A stretch of DNA of 64,000 nt from Flavipsychrobacter sp. (lineage in GTDB: Bacteria > Bacteroidota > Bacteroidia > Chitinophagales > Chitinophagaceae). The position numbers were made by a program, and so were the translations under genes. Position 1 is the stretch's first letter. Each line of letters opens with the position of its first letter. The stretch lies in contig JAEUVX010000003.1 of the NCBI GenBank assembly GCA_016786615.1, forward strand, positions 124,001 through 188,000, read 5' to 3'. The notes under the pieces are model-generated. The model saw nothing but the letters and a program-made list of their open reading frames with translations, searched no databases and had not been told where the DNA came from. This document shows, in pieces, positions 54,033 to 62,055 of this stretch.

Positions 54033-56333
54033 TTACTCCATAAACACCATCTTGGCTACATTGGTTTGAGAGCCATCCTTGTTGGTAATGAATACAAGAT
54101 ACACACCACTCTGCGGGCGGCGGCCTGTATAGTCCACACCATTCCACACAGCCTGGCCACCCAATGCCTTTGTACGATACACTAACTGGCCTGAAATATC
54201 GGTTATGCGTACATCCGCGTTTTCTACCAATCCTTTAATGGCTATAGTTCCGTTGTATCCCGACTTTACAGGATTAGGAAATACTTTTACATCTGTATTT
54301 TCTTTAGCACCATCGGTAGCAGTACCCCGATAGCTTACAAGGCCTTGTTCCGTACCTATATACACATCGCCTGTTGCCGGGTCTATCACTATTTTCTGTA
54401 TCAGGTTTGATGGTAAAGGACTATTATCTGCTGTAAAACGATTGATAACTTTATCGCCTTCTTCCGATATCAGCCACACACCGTTATTGGTGCCTATCCA
54501 TTTTCTGTTAGCACCATCTACAGCTATAGTTTTTATTATTTCCTCCTGAAACAGGTATCCTGCAAACTTATCATACTGTACAATTCTGTTCTCAGCTTCG
54601 CAACTGCCATCAATCACCTGTGCTGCGCAGCTTACTATACTGATGCCATTTTTAGTACCTATCCATATACTGCCGTTCTTATCTTTTGCAAGGCAATACA
54701 CTTCGTTATCTGCCAATCCTCCTGTACCCTTGCCCGATAATAATTGCCTGTACCTATCGTCAAATGCACTTTCAGGTGTATTATTATCGTCATACACTAT
54801 CACACCACCACCACCACCGGTAGTAGCATACCACTTCAGGTTATTGTCATCTACAATGATGGATGCAGCTGCATTCTGTATGCCTGAACGGAATATGGGC
54901 ACCGTAAGCGGATGCCACAGGCCATCCTTAGTTTTCACAACCAATTCCCTTTTTGCGCCGTATGCCGTCATCCACAGGTTGTCGTTATTATCTATTGCAA
55001 AGCCACCAACAATATGCCATGTAGATGATACAGAAGATGGGTCTATAAATGAGTTTTGTTTATAGTATTCTGTACTGCCATCAGGCTTCAGGATGAAAAG
55101 GCCGCTTTGTGCGGAGCCTGCATACAAAACACCATTATTGTCTTTAATGATTTTTGAAAAATCTTTCATGGTATCGCCAAAGGGCTTGTAGTCTCCCAGC
55201 TTATACACTTTCCACTTGCCATCTACATAGCCGGAAAAGCCTGCACCACTTTCGTTGGCCTTCAACTTTTCGTTGTAGCCGCCATGCGCTACCCACAATT
55301 CATTTTTATGAACATACAAATCATAACTTGGGAAAGAACTTGGCCCCTGTGGCGTTATTATACGATACGGGTCTCCTTTGTATTCACGGATATTCAAACC
55401 GTTAAAGGCATCTACTACCCATATATTATCTACCCTTGATTGTACGAGCTGATTGCAGTAGCCATTTGTTTTGAAGGAATCAATAAACGAATAATCGGCA
55501 GACATCTTCTTCCCCTTACCGGTGAATGTGGTATTATAGCCTTCTGATATCCATACGCCGTCTGCTGCTACATCCAGGTGCCTTATATTGGTATCTGTAC
55601 GATAAATGTATTTCAGGTTGTTATTGTCAAGAACGAATAAGGTATCTGCTGCGGCAACAAATATTTTACTTTCATACGCTGCAACACTGATAAATGCACG
55701 CGTCGTATCCAGTTTAGCCCATGAAGAGAAGTTTTGGAGATTAATAGCGTTACGTGTGTTTCTGTACAAACCTTTATCTGTAGCCGCATAAATAAAGTTG
55801 CCGTCAATCGATAAAGATTTAATAGCAATATTATTGCCATTAACTGTAAAATTGTAGGTCTCTTTTATTTCTTTTTTATCAAGGTCTATTACCAGTATAC
55901 CAGCATCTGTACTTACATACGCCAGCCCGGATGATGTGTATATATGATTGATGGCTTTACCGCCTGTAATGTTCTTTTGCTTCAGGTCGGGCAGGTTATA
56001 AAAGCTGCCATCTTCAAACAAGTCTATATTACTGTTTTCGTATGCCAGTATTACCGTCCTTGTTTTTTCATCGTAGGCAATGTAAGACATACCTACATCT
56101 GCCATGCCTTCTACTTTGCTAAAGCCTTCCGATTCCTTTGTAGCAATATTGTATATATAAAATGACTTTTCGGTAGCTACATACAGGGTATCCCCACCAT
56201 TCCATGCAGCACTTACAGATGTATTATATGGAAGGTGCGAACGCCAGTAGCCAATAGGGCGTTGTTGTGCATGTATTGTGGCAGAGAGTATAAATATCAG
56301 TAAGGATGTGAGGTACAGTATGCGCTTATTCAT
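54033..56333 (-). CDS. porZ: PorZ-like T9SS surface protein with beta-propellers and type A sorting domain
   Basis: A 766-residue exported protein. The signal peptide ends ATIHAQQ. The start of the mature part, RPIGYWRSHLPYNTSVSAAW, is characteristic of PorZ, the T9SS protein of Porphyromonas that is needed for modification of secreted cargo at the surface. Two seven-bladed beta-propellers of the two-component-regulator type follow (blades such as GGKAINHIYTSSGLAYVSTD, GIWIGTKNGISIVSC-like DKNGSIWIGTKNGISIVSC, and GANRKWIGTNNGVWLI). The last 80 residues (VKVFPNPVKSGYNGTIAIKG ... SGVYLVFITNKDG) are a T9SS type A sorting domain. It supports export of the other T9SS substrates in this window. 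Operon with recO. Confidence 0.9.
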   Translation of the reverse strand: MNKRILYLTSLLIFILSATIHAQQRPIGYWRSHLPYNTSVSAAWNGGDTLYVATEKSFYIYNIATKESEGFSKVEGMADVGMSYIAYDEKTRTVILAYENSNIDLFEDGSFYNLPDLKQKNITGGKAINHIYTSSGLAYVSTDAGILVIDLDKKEIKETYNFTVNGNNIAIKSLSIDGNFIYAATDKGLYRNTRNAINLQNFSSWAKLDTTRAFISVAAYESKIFVAAADTLFVLDNNNLKYIYRTDTNIRHLDVAADGVWISEGYNTTFTGKGKKMSADYSFIDSFKTNGYCNQLVQSRVDNIWVVDAFNGLNIREYKGDPYRIITPQGPSSFPSYDLYVHKNELWVAHGGYNEKLKANESGAGFSGYVDGKWKVYKLGDYKPFGDTMKDFSKIIKDNNGVLYAGSAQSGLFILKPDGSTEYYKQNSFIDPSSVSSTWHIVGGFAIDNNDNLWMTAYGAKRELVVKTKDGLWHPLTVPIFRSGIQNAAASIIVDDNNLKWYATTGGGGGVIVYDDNNTPESAFDDRYRQLLSGKGTGGLADNEVYCLAKDKNGSIWIGTKNGISIVSCAAQVIDGSCEAENRIVQYDKFAGYLFQEEIIKTIAVDGANRKWIGTNNGVWLISEEGDKVINRFTADNSPLPSNLIQKIVIDPATGDVYIGTEQGLVSYRGTATDGAKENTDVKVFPNPVKSGYNGTIAIKGLVENADVRITDISGQLVYRTKALGGQAVWNGVDYTGRRPQSGVYLVFITNKDGSQTNVAKMVFME

Positions 56334-56423
56334 AGATATATTTCTACAGTATCAAATGTACTGAAATTTTAACGCTGGCAGTGGCTATATTATTGCCCTG
56401 AAAACCGTTACAGTTGCTATTGA

Positions 56424-56990
56424 TTATGCTGTTTCAGCGGTCTTTGTCTTAGATATATTATTAATCATACGTACCATCATACCGAAGATGAAAAGATATA
56501 CTACGATGTTGAATATTGTATGGTGGTCTATATCGGCATGGCGCAATGATGGTTTTGTGCGGATAAGTGCCAGAATGCCTACACGTATCATATTGAGCAG
56601 AGTAATAACCGAAAGCCCGGTAATGCCATATAACAATTTACTTTTCAGCCGGTTGGGGAATGTTATGACGAAGGCTATCCAGAAACAGAGTATGTTGATA
56701 CCAATACAGGAATACACCATGCGTACACCACCATAACCTGTTACTGATAGTCTATAGCCGGCAATAGAAGTATCGTAGCCAAAGATATTGACGATTAACT
56801 CTCCGCCATGCAATACAAGATTGCGGAGGCCGCTTACATAGTCCAGATTATCATCCAGCCATTTGCTGTAATAACCACCGGGTATCAGCATACCTGTCAG
56901 CAGATGATTGACCGCGTACAACACACCAAACAGTATCAGGAACCTGATGGCAAACCATAGCGGTACATTATTTTTTATCTTGCTGAACAC
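56424..56990 (-). CDS. Small exosortase/archaeosortase-family protein
   Basis: A 188-residue inner-membrane protein with about five helices. The three catalytic-type residues of exosortases are in place: Cys95 in VYSCIGINILCFW, Arg136 in LLNMIRVGILALI and His156/157 in DIDHHTIFNIVVYL. Exosortases cut a C-terminal sorting signal from exported proteins, often with polysaccharide export. It is shorter than the classical form, matching compact Bacteroidota types. The frame has no ATG near the start; GTG at 56990 is used. No obvious substrate with a matching C-terminal tail lies in the window. It is followed 90 bases later by porZ and preceded by a tsf terminator. Confidence 0.8.
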   Translation of the reverse strand: MFSKIKNNVPLWFAIRFLILFGVLYAVNHLLTGMLIPGGYYSKWLDDNLDYVSGLRNLVLHGGELIVNIFGYDTSIAGYRLSVTGYGGVRMVYSCIGINILCFWIAFVITFPNRLKSKLLYGITGLSVITLLNMIRVGILALIRTKPSLRHADIDHHTIFNIVVYLFIFGMMVRMINNISKTKTAETA

Positions 56991-57011
56991 CGGTGTATGT
57001 TGATGGTTAAA

Positions 57012-57046
57012 AATAAATAAATAAGGGCAGCCGTTAAGCTACCCTT
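57012..57046 (-). terminator. Terminator after tsf
   Basis: On the minus strand AAGGGTAGC and GCTGCCCTT form a nine-base stem (one G-U) with a short loop, followed by an A/T-rich run with many T. It lies 30 bases after the tsf stop. Confidence 0.7.
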
Positions 57047-57075
57047 ACAAAATATATACAGTGCAAATATTATAA

Positions 57076-57918
57076 TTAGCTACCTACAGCTATACGCTTG
57101 AAGCTAACAACTGTAAGATCTGCTTCAACACTTTTCAGATAATCAGCAACTGACTTACCACCATCTTTTACGAATGCCTGTGGCAACAGTGTGTTTTCTT
57201 TGAAGAATTTGTTCAGTTTGCCCATAGCAATTTTTTCTGCCATGTCGCCGGTTTTACCTTCAGCAGCAACTTGTTCCAAAGCGATAGCTTTTTCGCGTTC
57301 TACCATTTCAGCAGGAATGCTTTCAGCATCAACAGCCAGCGGGTTCATAGCAGCAATCTGCATTGCTACGTCTTTACCTGCAGTTATTACGCCTTCGTTA
57401 GCAGCTTTGTTCATACCTACCAGTACACCAATGCGGTATCCTGCGTGGATGTAAGGAACTACAGCAGCAGCCGTCATAGTTTCGTAACGAACTACGTCTA
57501 TTTTCTCACCTATTTTAGCTACCATTTCCAGCAGTTTGTCGCCTACAGTAGCACCTTCCATAGCAGCAGCTTTCAGCTCATCGATAGATGCAGCTTTAGT
57601 ATTCAGTGCTATATCAGTCAGGTCGTTTGCAAATGCGATGAACTCAGCATTTTTAGAAACGAAGTCAGTTTCAGAACTCAGGTTTACGATAACGCCATAA
57701 GTGTTGTCTGATGATGCTTTAGCGATAACAACGCCTTCTTTAGCGTCGCGGTCGCTACGGTTAGCAGCTACTTTCTGGCCTTTTTTGCGCAGGTAGTCTA
57801 TCGCTTTTTCGAAATCACCTTCACTTTCCATCAGCGCTTTACGACAATCCATCATACCCGCGCCTGTTTGCTGGCGCAGTTTGTTCACATCTGCTGCAGA
57901 TATTGTTACAGTACTCAT
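57076..57918 (-). CDS. tsf: Translation elongation factor Ts
   Basis: A 280-residue EF-Ts that recharges EF-Tu with GTP. The N-terminal UBA-type motif is VNKLRQQTGAGMMDCRKALM and the dimer/core segment EGVVIAKASSDNTYGVIVNL with SETDFVSKNAEFIAFANDL is diagnostic. The C-terminal part (FFKENTLLPQAFVKDGGKSV) fits the family. It follows rpsB, as usual, after a gap with a terminator-like hairpin. Confidence 0.97.
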   Translation of the reverse strand: MSTVTISAADVNKLRQQTGAGMMDCRKALMESEGDFEKAIDYLRKKGQKVAANRSDRDAKEGVVIAKASSDNTYGVIVNLSSETDFVSKNAEFIAFANDLTDIALNTKAASIDELKAAAMEGATVGDKLLEMVAKIGEKIDVVRYETMTAAAVVPYIHAGYRIGVLVGMNKAANEGVITAGKDVAMQIAAMNPLAVDAESIPAEMVEREKAIALEQVAAEGKTGDMAEKIAMGKLNKFFKENTLLPQAFVKDGGKSVADYLKSVEADLTVVSFKRIAVGS

Positions 57919-57980
57919 TGTTGAATATCCTTTTATAAGTTTTTTAAAAAATCGTGTTTGCGAATTTCAGGCTTTGCATT

Positions 57981-58003
57981 AAAGCCCCAAATTATGGGGC
58001 TTT
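57981..58003 (-). terminator. Terminator-like hairpin between rpsB and tsf
   Basis: AAAGCCCC (57981-57988) and GGGGCTTT (57996-58003) form a perfect eight-base stem with loop AAATTAT. On the minus strand it is followed by AATGC, a poor T-tail, so partial termination or attenuation is likely. Confidence 0.6.
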
Positions 58004-58057
58004 AATAATTTGTTATATCTATTAAGTAAGGTTGTTGTCCAACCTGCTTAAGCAATA

Positions 58058-58993
58058 TTACCTTTTAGGAGCACCTGTGCGTGCGCCACCACCAGGACGG
58101 CTACCGCCACCACCAGGGCCACGGCCTGCACCACCACGGTTGCCACCACCGGCACCCTGACGGTTACCACCGCCTTGACCACGGCCTGCACCTGCACCAC
58201 GTCCGCGACGTTCACCTTTATCACCACCTTCTTCTTCTACTTCCATTCCGCGCATACGTTCTGTCGATACTTCTTCTTCTGTTTCTTCTTCTTTGTTCTG
58301 AGAACGCTCCTGCAGACCTTCCATGATAGCAGCAGTCAGGTAGTTTACGATGATTGCTATTGATTTTGTAGCATCGTCGTTTGATGGGATTGCGAAATCT
58401 ACTTTCGTAGGGTCGCTGTTTGTATCTACCATCGCAAAGGTGTTGATGCCTAAGCGCTTAGCTTCTGCCAGTGCAATGTGTTCGTGGCTGATATCAACCA
58501 TAAACAATGCTGCTGGTGTACGGCCCATTTGAGAGATACCACCCAATACTTTTTCCATTTTTTCTTTGCTACGTGTCAATGTCAGGCGTTCTTTTTTAGT
58601 AACGCTATCCATTGTACCATCCTGCAGCATTTTTTCGATGCTCTGCATCTTCTTAACGCTCTTGCGGATAGTCTGGAAGTTGGTAAGCATACCACCCAAC
58701 CAACGTTCTGTAACGAAAGGCATATTTACTTTAGCTGCTGCTTCAGCAACTATTTCTTTTGCTTGTTTTTTAGTAGCTACGAACATGATTTTCTTACCGC
58801 TCTTAGCGATAGATTTCAGTGCAGCAGCAGACTCTTCAAGACCTTCGATTGTTTTGTTCAGGTCTATGATATGAATACCATTTTTTTCGGCAAAGATGTA
58901 AGGAAGCATCTTTGGGTTCCACTTTTTCTTCAGGTGGCCGAAGTGTACACCAGCTTCTAACAATAACTGGTGAAGGCTTTTATTTTCTTCCAT
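58058..58993 (-). CDS. rpsB: 30S ribosomal protein S2 with Gly/Arg-rich extension
   Basis: A 311-residue S2. The core (about 1-232) is canonical: LLLEAGVHFGHLKKKWNPKM, FVTERWLGGMLTNFQTIRKS and NTFAMVDTNSDPTKVDFAIP. From about 233 the protein carries an acidic segment (EEETEEEVSTERMRGMEVEE) and then a tail of some 55 residues rich in Gly, Arg and Gln (GRGAGAGRGQGGGNRQGAGG and beyond, ending RTGAPKR), resembling RGG-type RNA-binding tails. The DNA of the tail is much richer in G/C than the surroundings. Normal S2 lacks it, so it could aid rRNA or mRNA contact. Third gene of the rplM-rpsI-rpsB-tsf set. Confidence 0.95.
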   Translation of the reverse strand: MEENKSLHQLLLEAGVHFGHLKKKWNPKMLPYIFAEKNGIHIIDLNKTIEGLEESAAALKSIAKSGKKIMFVATKKQAKEIVAEAAAKVNMPFVTERWLGGMLTNFQTIRKSVKKMQSIEKMLQDGTMDSVTKKERLTLTRSKEKMEKVLGGISQMGRTPAALFMVDISHEHIALAEAKRLGINTFAMVDTNSDPTKVDFAIPSNDDATKSIAIIVNYLTAAIMEGLQERSQNKEEETEEEVSTERMRGMEVEEEGGDKGERRGRGAGAGRGQGGGNRQGAGGGNRGGAGRGPGGGGSRPGGGARTGAPKR

Positions 58994-59032
58994 TGTAGTA
59001 ATTTCTTGACGGTTAAATAAAATTGTACCAGA

Positions 59033-59422
59033 TTAACGTTTAGAGAACTGGAAGCTACGGCGGGCTTTCGCTTTACCAAATTTCTTACGTTCTACCATAC
59101 GGCTGTCGCGCGTCATCAGGCCTTCTTTCTTCAGTGCCGGACGATACTCAGCGTTTACATCGCACAGTGCGCGTGCAATAGCCATTTTCACAGCTTCTGC
59201 CTGGCCTTTAGGACCGCCACCTGCTACGTTTACCACTACGTCAAAACTTCCTACTGTTTCAGTTGTTTTGAATGGTAATTCAACCTGGTTTTGCAAGTAC
59301 ATTATCGGAAAATAAGCCTTGTATTCTTTGTCGTTTACCGTGATGTTGCCGGTACCTTTGCTCATGTAAACACGGGCAACTGCTTCTTTACGGCGACCAA
59401 CGGCGTTTTTTTGCTTTTCCAT
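59033..59422 (-). CDS. rpsI: 30S ribosomal protein S9
   Basis: A 129-residue S9. Family motifs: NAVGRRKEAVARVYMSKGTG at the start, VAGGGPKGQAEAVKMAIARA in the middle, and the basic C terminus MVERKKFGKAKARRSFQFSKR-like ending in Lys-Arg that reaches the P-site tRNA. It starts 35 bases after rplM. Confidence 0.97.
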   Translation of the reverse strand: MEKQKNAVGRRKEAVARVYMSKGTGNITVNDKEYKAYFPIMYLQNQVELPFKTTETVGSFDVVVNVAGGGPKGQAEAVKMAIARALCDVNAEYRPALKKEGLMTRDSRMVERKKFGKAKARRSFQFSKR

Positions 59423-59457
59423 TTATTATATAATGGTTTTACTTTTTTAAAGTTTGA

Positions 59458-59910
59458 TTAGTATTTACCAAATTTCAATTCCTTTGGTTGCTGTGCAGTG
59501 TGCGGGTGTGTTGCACCTTCGTACACAAACAGTTTTTTGTACATAGCACGGCCCATACGGTTTTTAGGAAGCATACCTTTTACGGCGCGCTCTATCATTA
59601 CGTTCGGACGACGAGCCTGCAGTTCTTTTGCAGTTTCTGCCTTCTGGCCACCAGGGTAGCCGCTATATGTCTGGTATTCTTTATCTTCCAGTTTGTTGCC
59701 GGTCAATACTGCTTTACCGCTGTTTACAACAATTACATAATCACCGCAATCGAAGTGTGGTGTGTAATATGCTTTGTGCTTACCGCGCAGTACGCTTGCA
59801 ATGCGGGTAGTCATACGGCCCAGTGTCATGTTTGTAGCATCTACTACATACCAATCGCGTTTTACGATTTTTTCGTTGGCCGATTGTGTTTTAAAACTAA
59901 GATGTCTCAT
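59458..59910 (-). CDS. rplM: 50S ribosomal protein L13
   Basis: A 150-residue L13. Recognisable segments are [40 protein letters not shown] and [20 protein letters not shown]. It opens the ribosomal set; the usual L13-S9 order is kept. The promoter is at 59958-59988. Confidence 0.97.
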   Translation of the reverse strand: MRHLSFKTQSANEKIVKRDWYVVDATNMTLGRMTTRIASVLRGKHKAYYTPHFDCGDYVIVVNSGKAVLTGNKLEDKEYQTYSGYPGGQKAETAKELQARRPNVMIERAVKGMLPKNRMGRAMYKKLFVYEGATHPHTAQQPKELKFGKY

Positions 59911-59957
59911 TGTTGTCTTTAAATTATATAGCCACTATGGGCTTTATTTTGGGACGG

Positions 59958-59988
59958 CAAAGGTAAGACCGCTATTTTTCACTACCAA
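59958..59988 (-). promoter_or_regulatory. Promoter of the rplM-rpsI-rpsB set
   Basis: On the minus strand TTG (59988-59986), a 20-base spacer and TACCTTTG (59965-59958) match the Bacteroidota -33/-7 pattern in full. The rplM ATG follows about 48 bases after the -7 element. The remainder of the gap to 60194 shows only a weak GCCTG-AAAA-CAGGC hairpin (60092-60105). Confidence 0.75.
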
Positions 59989-60194
59989 GAAATTCATGAA
60001 GTTTTTTTATCGTGCCGTTGCAACACATTGATTATCAATAATAATTTCGTAAAAAAGTTATTGACATGGCTGTATAACAGGGCTTTTTGATGCCTGAAAA
60101 CAGGCTGCAAACGGTGGATATATATATAATAGGATGCTATGCACGCACCGGGGATGGTGTCGCGGCTGTATAAATGGCTGGTGTGGTGTGCCTA

Positions 60195-60491
60195 TTAGCC
60201 TACTTGTTTCAGTATCTCTCGCTGAGAGCTTTCTATGCATTGCTGAAACCTTGCGTACCAGTCCTTCCAGTCGGGGCCTGTCATTTCGCGTTTCAGGTTG
60301 GCTTCGAAATCGGCGAGGGTGTCATAGCCTTCTTCGAGTATGAGGCGGTAAGATGCACCGGTGAAATCTGTTAGTATCCTTTTAGACTTGCCATCGGGGA
60401 ACATACCTTTCTGCTGGCCCTCATCTATCAGGGCTTTGGCTTGCCTGTACTGGCCAAACTTGAGCTGGAAAATTTCTCGAACGATATACAT
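60195..60491 (-). CDS. NIPSNAP-like (dimeric alpha/beta barrel) protein
   Basis: A 98-residue protein reading as a dimeric alpha/beta-barrel domain of the NIPSNAP/DABB type: a first strand YIVREIFQLKFGQYRQAKAL, a middle strand FTGASYRLILEEGYDTLADF and a helix GPDWKDWYARFQQCIESSQR. No signal peptide. Such domains often bind small molecules; no specific role can be given. It lies between the ribosomal genes and a repeat-rich gap and is transcribed on its own or with the ketosynthase. Confidence 0.7.
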   Translation of the reverse strand: MYIVREIFQLKFGQYRQAKALIDEGQQKGMFPDGKSKRILTDFTGASYRLILEEGYDTLADFEANLKREMTGPDWKDWYARFQQCIESSQREILKQVG

Positions 60492-60535
60492 ATTGCGGGA
60501 TTTCCTACTAAGTTACGAAGATGAAGTACTAATTG

Positions 60536-60706
60536 CGTCATTGCGAGGAACGAAGCAATCTAATCATAATATGGAGTATTCCTTGAGCGAGTATTTTACT
60601 TTCTTTTCCGGAAAAGAAAGTAAAGGCTCGCGTAGGGCGACGCTCATTTCGCAAGGTTGCTTCGCTATCACTCGCCCCGAAGTATCGGGATGCGAACACA
60701 ATGACG
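60536..60706. repeat. Nested palindromic intergenic repeat element
   Basis: A 171-base non-coding stretch between the NIPSNAP-like gene and the ketosynthase. Its centre is a perfect 30-base palindrome (60595-60624, TTTACTTTCTTTTCC and its complement) that extends imperfectly to 60587-60631 by GCGAG/CTCGC. Further out, CGAAGCAA (60551-60558) matches TTGCTTCG (60658-60665), and CGTCATTG (60536-60543) matches CAATGACG (60699-60706). CCCGA-AGTA-TCGGG is a small extra hairpin. Motifs like ATTGCGAGGAACGAAGCAAT are known as dispersed intergenic repeats in many bacteria. It looks like a REP/MITE-type element. Confidence 0.65.
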
Positions 60707-60714
60707 AGAGAACA

Positions 60715-61935
60715 TTACCCCTCCCACCGCCTTACCACCAGCGAAGAATTGGTACCACCAAAGCCAAATGAATTGGACAGGAACAGGTCGAAGTCTTTCT
60801 TCAGTGTTTGTGGTATCACGTTTATTTTGGCGCTGTGCTCGTCCGGGTTTTCAAAGTTGATGTTCGGAGCTATAAAGCTGTTCTGCATCATCAGCATGCT
60901 ATACACTATCTCGCTTGCACCTGCCATCCAGCATTCGTGTCCCGTCATGCTCTTGGTACTGCTTACCGGTACTTTGCCACCAAACACTTCGTATATCGCT
61001 TCGGCCTCGCTGCCATCGCCTGCAGGCGTGCTGGTAGCATGGGCGTTTATGTATTGTATATCGGCCGGGGTATAGCCACTGCCTGCAAGGGCGCGGCTTA
61101 TAGAGCGTACCTGCCCTTCGGTACTTGGGTTGCTTATGTGCTGGCCATTGCTGCTAAAGCCATAGCCCAGCACCTCTGCCAGTATGGTAGCACCACGTGC
61201 CTGTGCACTTTCAAGGCTTTCCAGTATCACAGTTGCGGCACCACCACCGGGTACAAGACCATCCCTGTCCCTATCAAACGGGCGGGAAGCACGTGCAGGT
61301 TCGTCCTCTCGTGTACTAAAGGTACCCAGTGCATCGAAGTTGGGCATTGAGTAGATGTTTATCTCTTGCGCACCACCACATATCACACGGTCTTGCAGGC
61401 CTTGTTTTATAAACATGTAGCCCATGCCTATGCTGTGCGAACCACTGGCACATGCCGCACTAATGGTAAAGTTGATACCACGCAGTTTGAAGATGGTTGC
61501 AAGGTTCATCGTCACCGTACTATTCAGCACCTGGAAAACCGAGCCACTGCCTACCAGCATGGTGTCTTTCTTTTCGCGCACCAGGTCTATGCCCTCTATC
61601 ACGGGTTGGGCACAGCTATCGTTGCCATATACGATGCCTGTTTCGTGGGTGTCGAAGTAGTCAGTCGTCATGCCTGCCTGTGCCATAGCCTCTATGGTTG
61701 CCATGTAGGCAAACTCTGCATGTTCGGGCATCATAATGCGGGAACGGCGGTCGAGCAGACCCTTCAGTTGCGGACGCTCTACAAAGCCCGTCAGGCCACT
61801 GCGGTAGCCCATCTCTTTGCGGCGGGGGTCCAGTATTATACCACTCCTGCCTTCAAACAACGACTTTGCTACTTCTTCCCTGTTCTTGCCAAGCGAAGAA
61901 TAGATACCTAACCCTGTGATGACTACACGACTCAT
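60715..61935 (-). CDS. Beta-ketoacyl-ACP synthase (FabF/KAS II-like)
   Basis: A 406-residue condensing enzyme of the thiolase fold. The catalytic triad is present: Cys162 in ISAACASGSHSIGMG, His299 in INAHATSTPAGDGSEAEAIY and His333 in KSMTGHECWMAGASE. The segment LVPGGGAATVILESLESAQA is also typical. The usual GH-x-x-x-AAG motif reads GHECWMAGA, and the Cys environment ACASGSH differs from the common ACSSS or ACATG, so it may be a specialised paralogue rather than the housekeeping FabF. It condenses acyl groups with malonyl-ACP. No ACP, ketoreductase or other pathway gene is adjacent. The start MSRVVITG at 61935 is preferred; an ATG at 61962 is also possible. Confidence 0.88.
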   Translation of the reverse strand: MSRVVITGLGIYSSLGKNREEVAKSLFEGRSGIILDPRRKEMGYRSGLTGFVERPQLKGLLDRRSRIMMPEHAEFAYMATIEAMAQAGMTTDYFDTHETGIVYGNDSCAQPVIEGIDLVREKKDTMLVGSGSVFQVLNSTVTMNLATIFKLRGINFTISAACASGSHSIGMGYMFIKQGLQDRVICGGAQEINIYSMPNFDALGTFSTREDEPARASRPFDRDRDGLVPGGGAATVILESLESAQARGATILAEVLGYGFSSNGQHISNPSTEGQVRSISRALAGSGYTPADIQYINAHATSTPAGDGSEAEAIYEVFGGKVPVSSTKSMTGHECWMAGASEIVYSMLMMQNSFIAPNINFENPDEHSAKINVIPQTLKKDFDLFLSNSFGFGGTNSSLVVRRWEG

Positions 61936-62055
61936 GGCTGCAAAATAATTTAAAAATCGCATCTCTGAAATACCATATTGTCACATTGATAACATCGGAG
62001 GCACTGATTTTTTTAAAGTTCATTCGTTACTTTAGTACCAATATCGCACAACACT

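Noticed and set aside
58081..58326. A histidine-rich 81-residue frame opposite the S2 tail
   Set aside because: It is the complement of the Gly/Arg repeat codons (GGT/GGC/CGT), so the His runs are a by-product.
60715..61935. Part of an aryl-polyene or flexirubin cluster
   Set aside because: No acyl carrier protein, ketoreductase, dehydratase or acyltransferase gene lies next to it in this window.
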